Assembly (NCBI GenBank): GCA_023415395.1
Contig: JAEZKN010000257.1
Location: 1 to 6,129 of the forward strand
Direction: 5' to 3'
Source: Actinomycetes bacterium
Lineage (GTDB): Bacteria > Actinomycetota > Actinomycetes > Propionibacteriales > Nocardioidaceae
Length of the DNA: 6,129 bases
In this document: piece after piece, positions 5,997 to 6,129 of the stretch
Numbering within the stretch: position 1 is the first letter of the stretch
Layout: the number at the start of each line of letters is the position of its first letter
Notes under the pieces: model-generated
The model's input: only the letters and a program-made list of their open reading frames with translations
Told to the model about the DNA's origin: nothing
Databases searched by the model: none
Translations under genes and position numbers: made by a program

Positions 5997-6129
5997 ATGA
6001 GCATCACCGACATCCGTGAGGAGCTCGACCGGTCCTTCGGGGCCGGCCCGGCCCACCGCCCGCTCGAGAGCCAGCTGGCCGCCGGGCACCGCGCACTGCG
6101 GCGACGCCGGGCCGGGCTCGCCGCCGGGG
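5997..6129 (+). CDS. Hypothetical protein, possibly a membrane-anchored anti-sigma-like protein (3' end outside window)
   Basis: Forty-four codons are visible from the ATG at 5997, beginning MSITDIREELDRSFGAGPAH and ending RRRRAGLAAG at the edge. The pattern, a soluble N-terminal segment ending in an arginine cluster (about residues 35-38) and then an apparent turn to small hydrophobic residues, suggests a type II membrane anchor starting just beyond the window. In Nocardioides-type genomes I recall proteins with a similar N-terminus beside SigE-family sigma-factor genes, so an anti-sigma or related role is possible, but no sigma-factor gene is in view and this is speculation. The only upstream GGAGG ends 1 nt before the ATG, too close for normal use. 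No other in-frame start occurs nearby, so initiation may be leaderless or weak. Confidence 0.6.
   Translation, partial: MSITDIREELDRSFGAGPAHRPLESQLAAGHRALRRRRAGLAAG

Noticed and set aside
5855..6013. A longer fba start (extra 53 residues from an ATG at 6013).
   Set aside because: The extension crosses the promoter, the Shine-Dalgarno and the start of the divergent gene. Family members begin at MPIVTPE.
5969..6019. A 16-codon frame that could be a leader peptide for the right-edge gene.
   Set aside because: It has no ribosome site and no attenuator-like structure, and chance alone explains a frame this short.
1..6129. A search by eye for CRISPR arrays, tRNA or rRNA genes, insertion-sequence ends, integrase or transposase genes, and toxin-antitoxin or defence genes.
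   Set aside because: None could be supported; the genes seen are housekeeping, transport and regulatory.

Overview
This window looks like an ordinary chromosomal segment of a high-GC actinobacterium, most likely a member of the Nocardioidaceae (Nocardioides or a close relative). The evidence is the very high GC content with strong G/C third-position bias, a class I lysyl-tRNA synthetase, a mycobacterial-type 343-residue class II fructose-bisphosphate aldolase, a DUF3151 protein (an actinobacterial family), and promoters with TANNNT-type -10 boxes. The genus assignment is inference from family resemblance, not a database result.

Layout from left to right. A minus-strand regulator of the TrmB/LuxR-like type enters from the left edge, with its 3' end missing (1-820). 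A 243-bp divergent promoter region (821-1063) separates it from plus-strand lysS, a class I lysine--tRNA ligase (1064-2773). lysS converges on a minus-strand DUF3151 gene (2760-3185), and the two overlap by 14 bp at their stop codons. DUF3151 is divergent, across only about 30 bp, from a plus-strand 14-TM DHA2-family (EmrB/QacA-like) drug-efflux permease (3216-4742). That gene converges on minus-strand fba (4823-5854). The 80-bp gap between them carries a perfect 30-bp palindrome, probably a bidirectional terminator, flanked by inverted copies of a short CTCGAGAC-containing repeat. One repeat copy encodes the last residues of the permease. A 142-bp divergent region (5855-5996) then leads to the start of a plus-strand gene that runs off the right edge.

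Functionally the genes are unrelated housekeeping and accessory functions: translation (lysS), glycolysis/gluconeogenesis (fba), export (the permease) and transcriptional control (the left-edge regulator). All neighbours are convergent or divergent, so no multi-gene operon is visible inside the window. I recall DUF3151 and fba as near neighbours in other actinobacteria, and here they are on the same strand but separated by the oppositely oriented permease gene.

I did not find a convincing new biological system. The points most worth a second look are the palindrome with flanking repeats at 4707-4804, the repeat-derived C-terminus of the permease, the permease between DUF3151 and fba, the compact AT-rich divergent control region at 3186-3215, and the tail-to-tail overlap of lysS with the DUF3151 gene.
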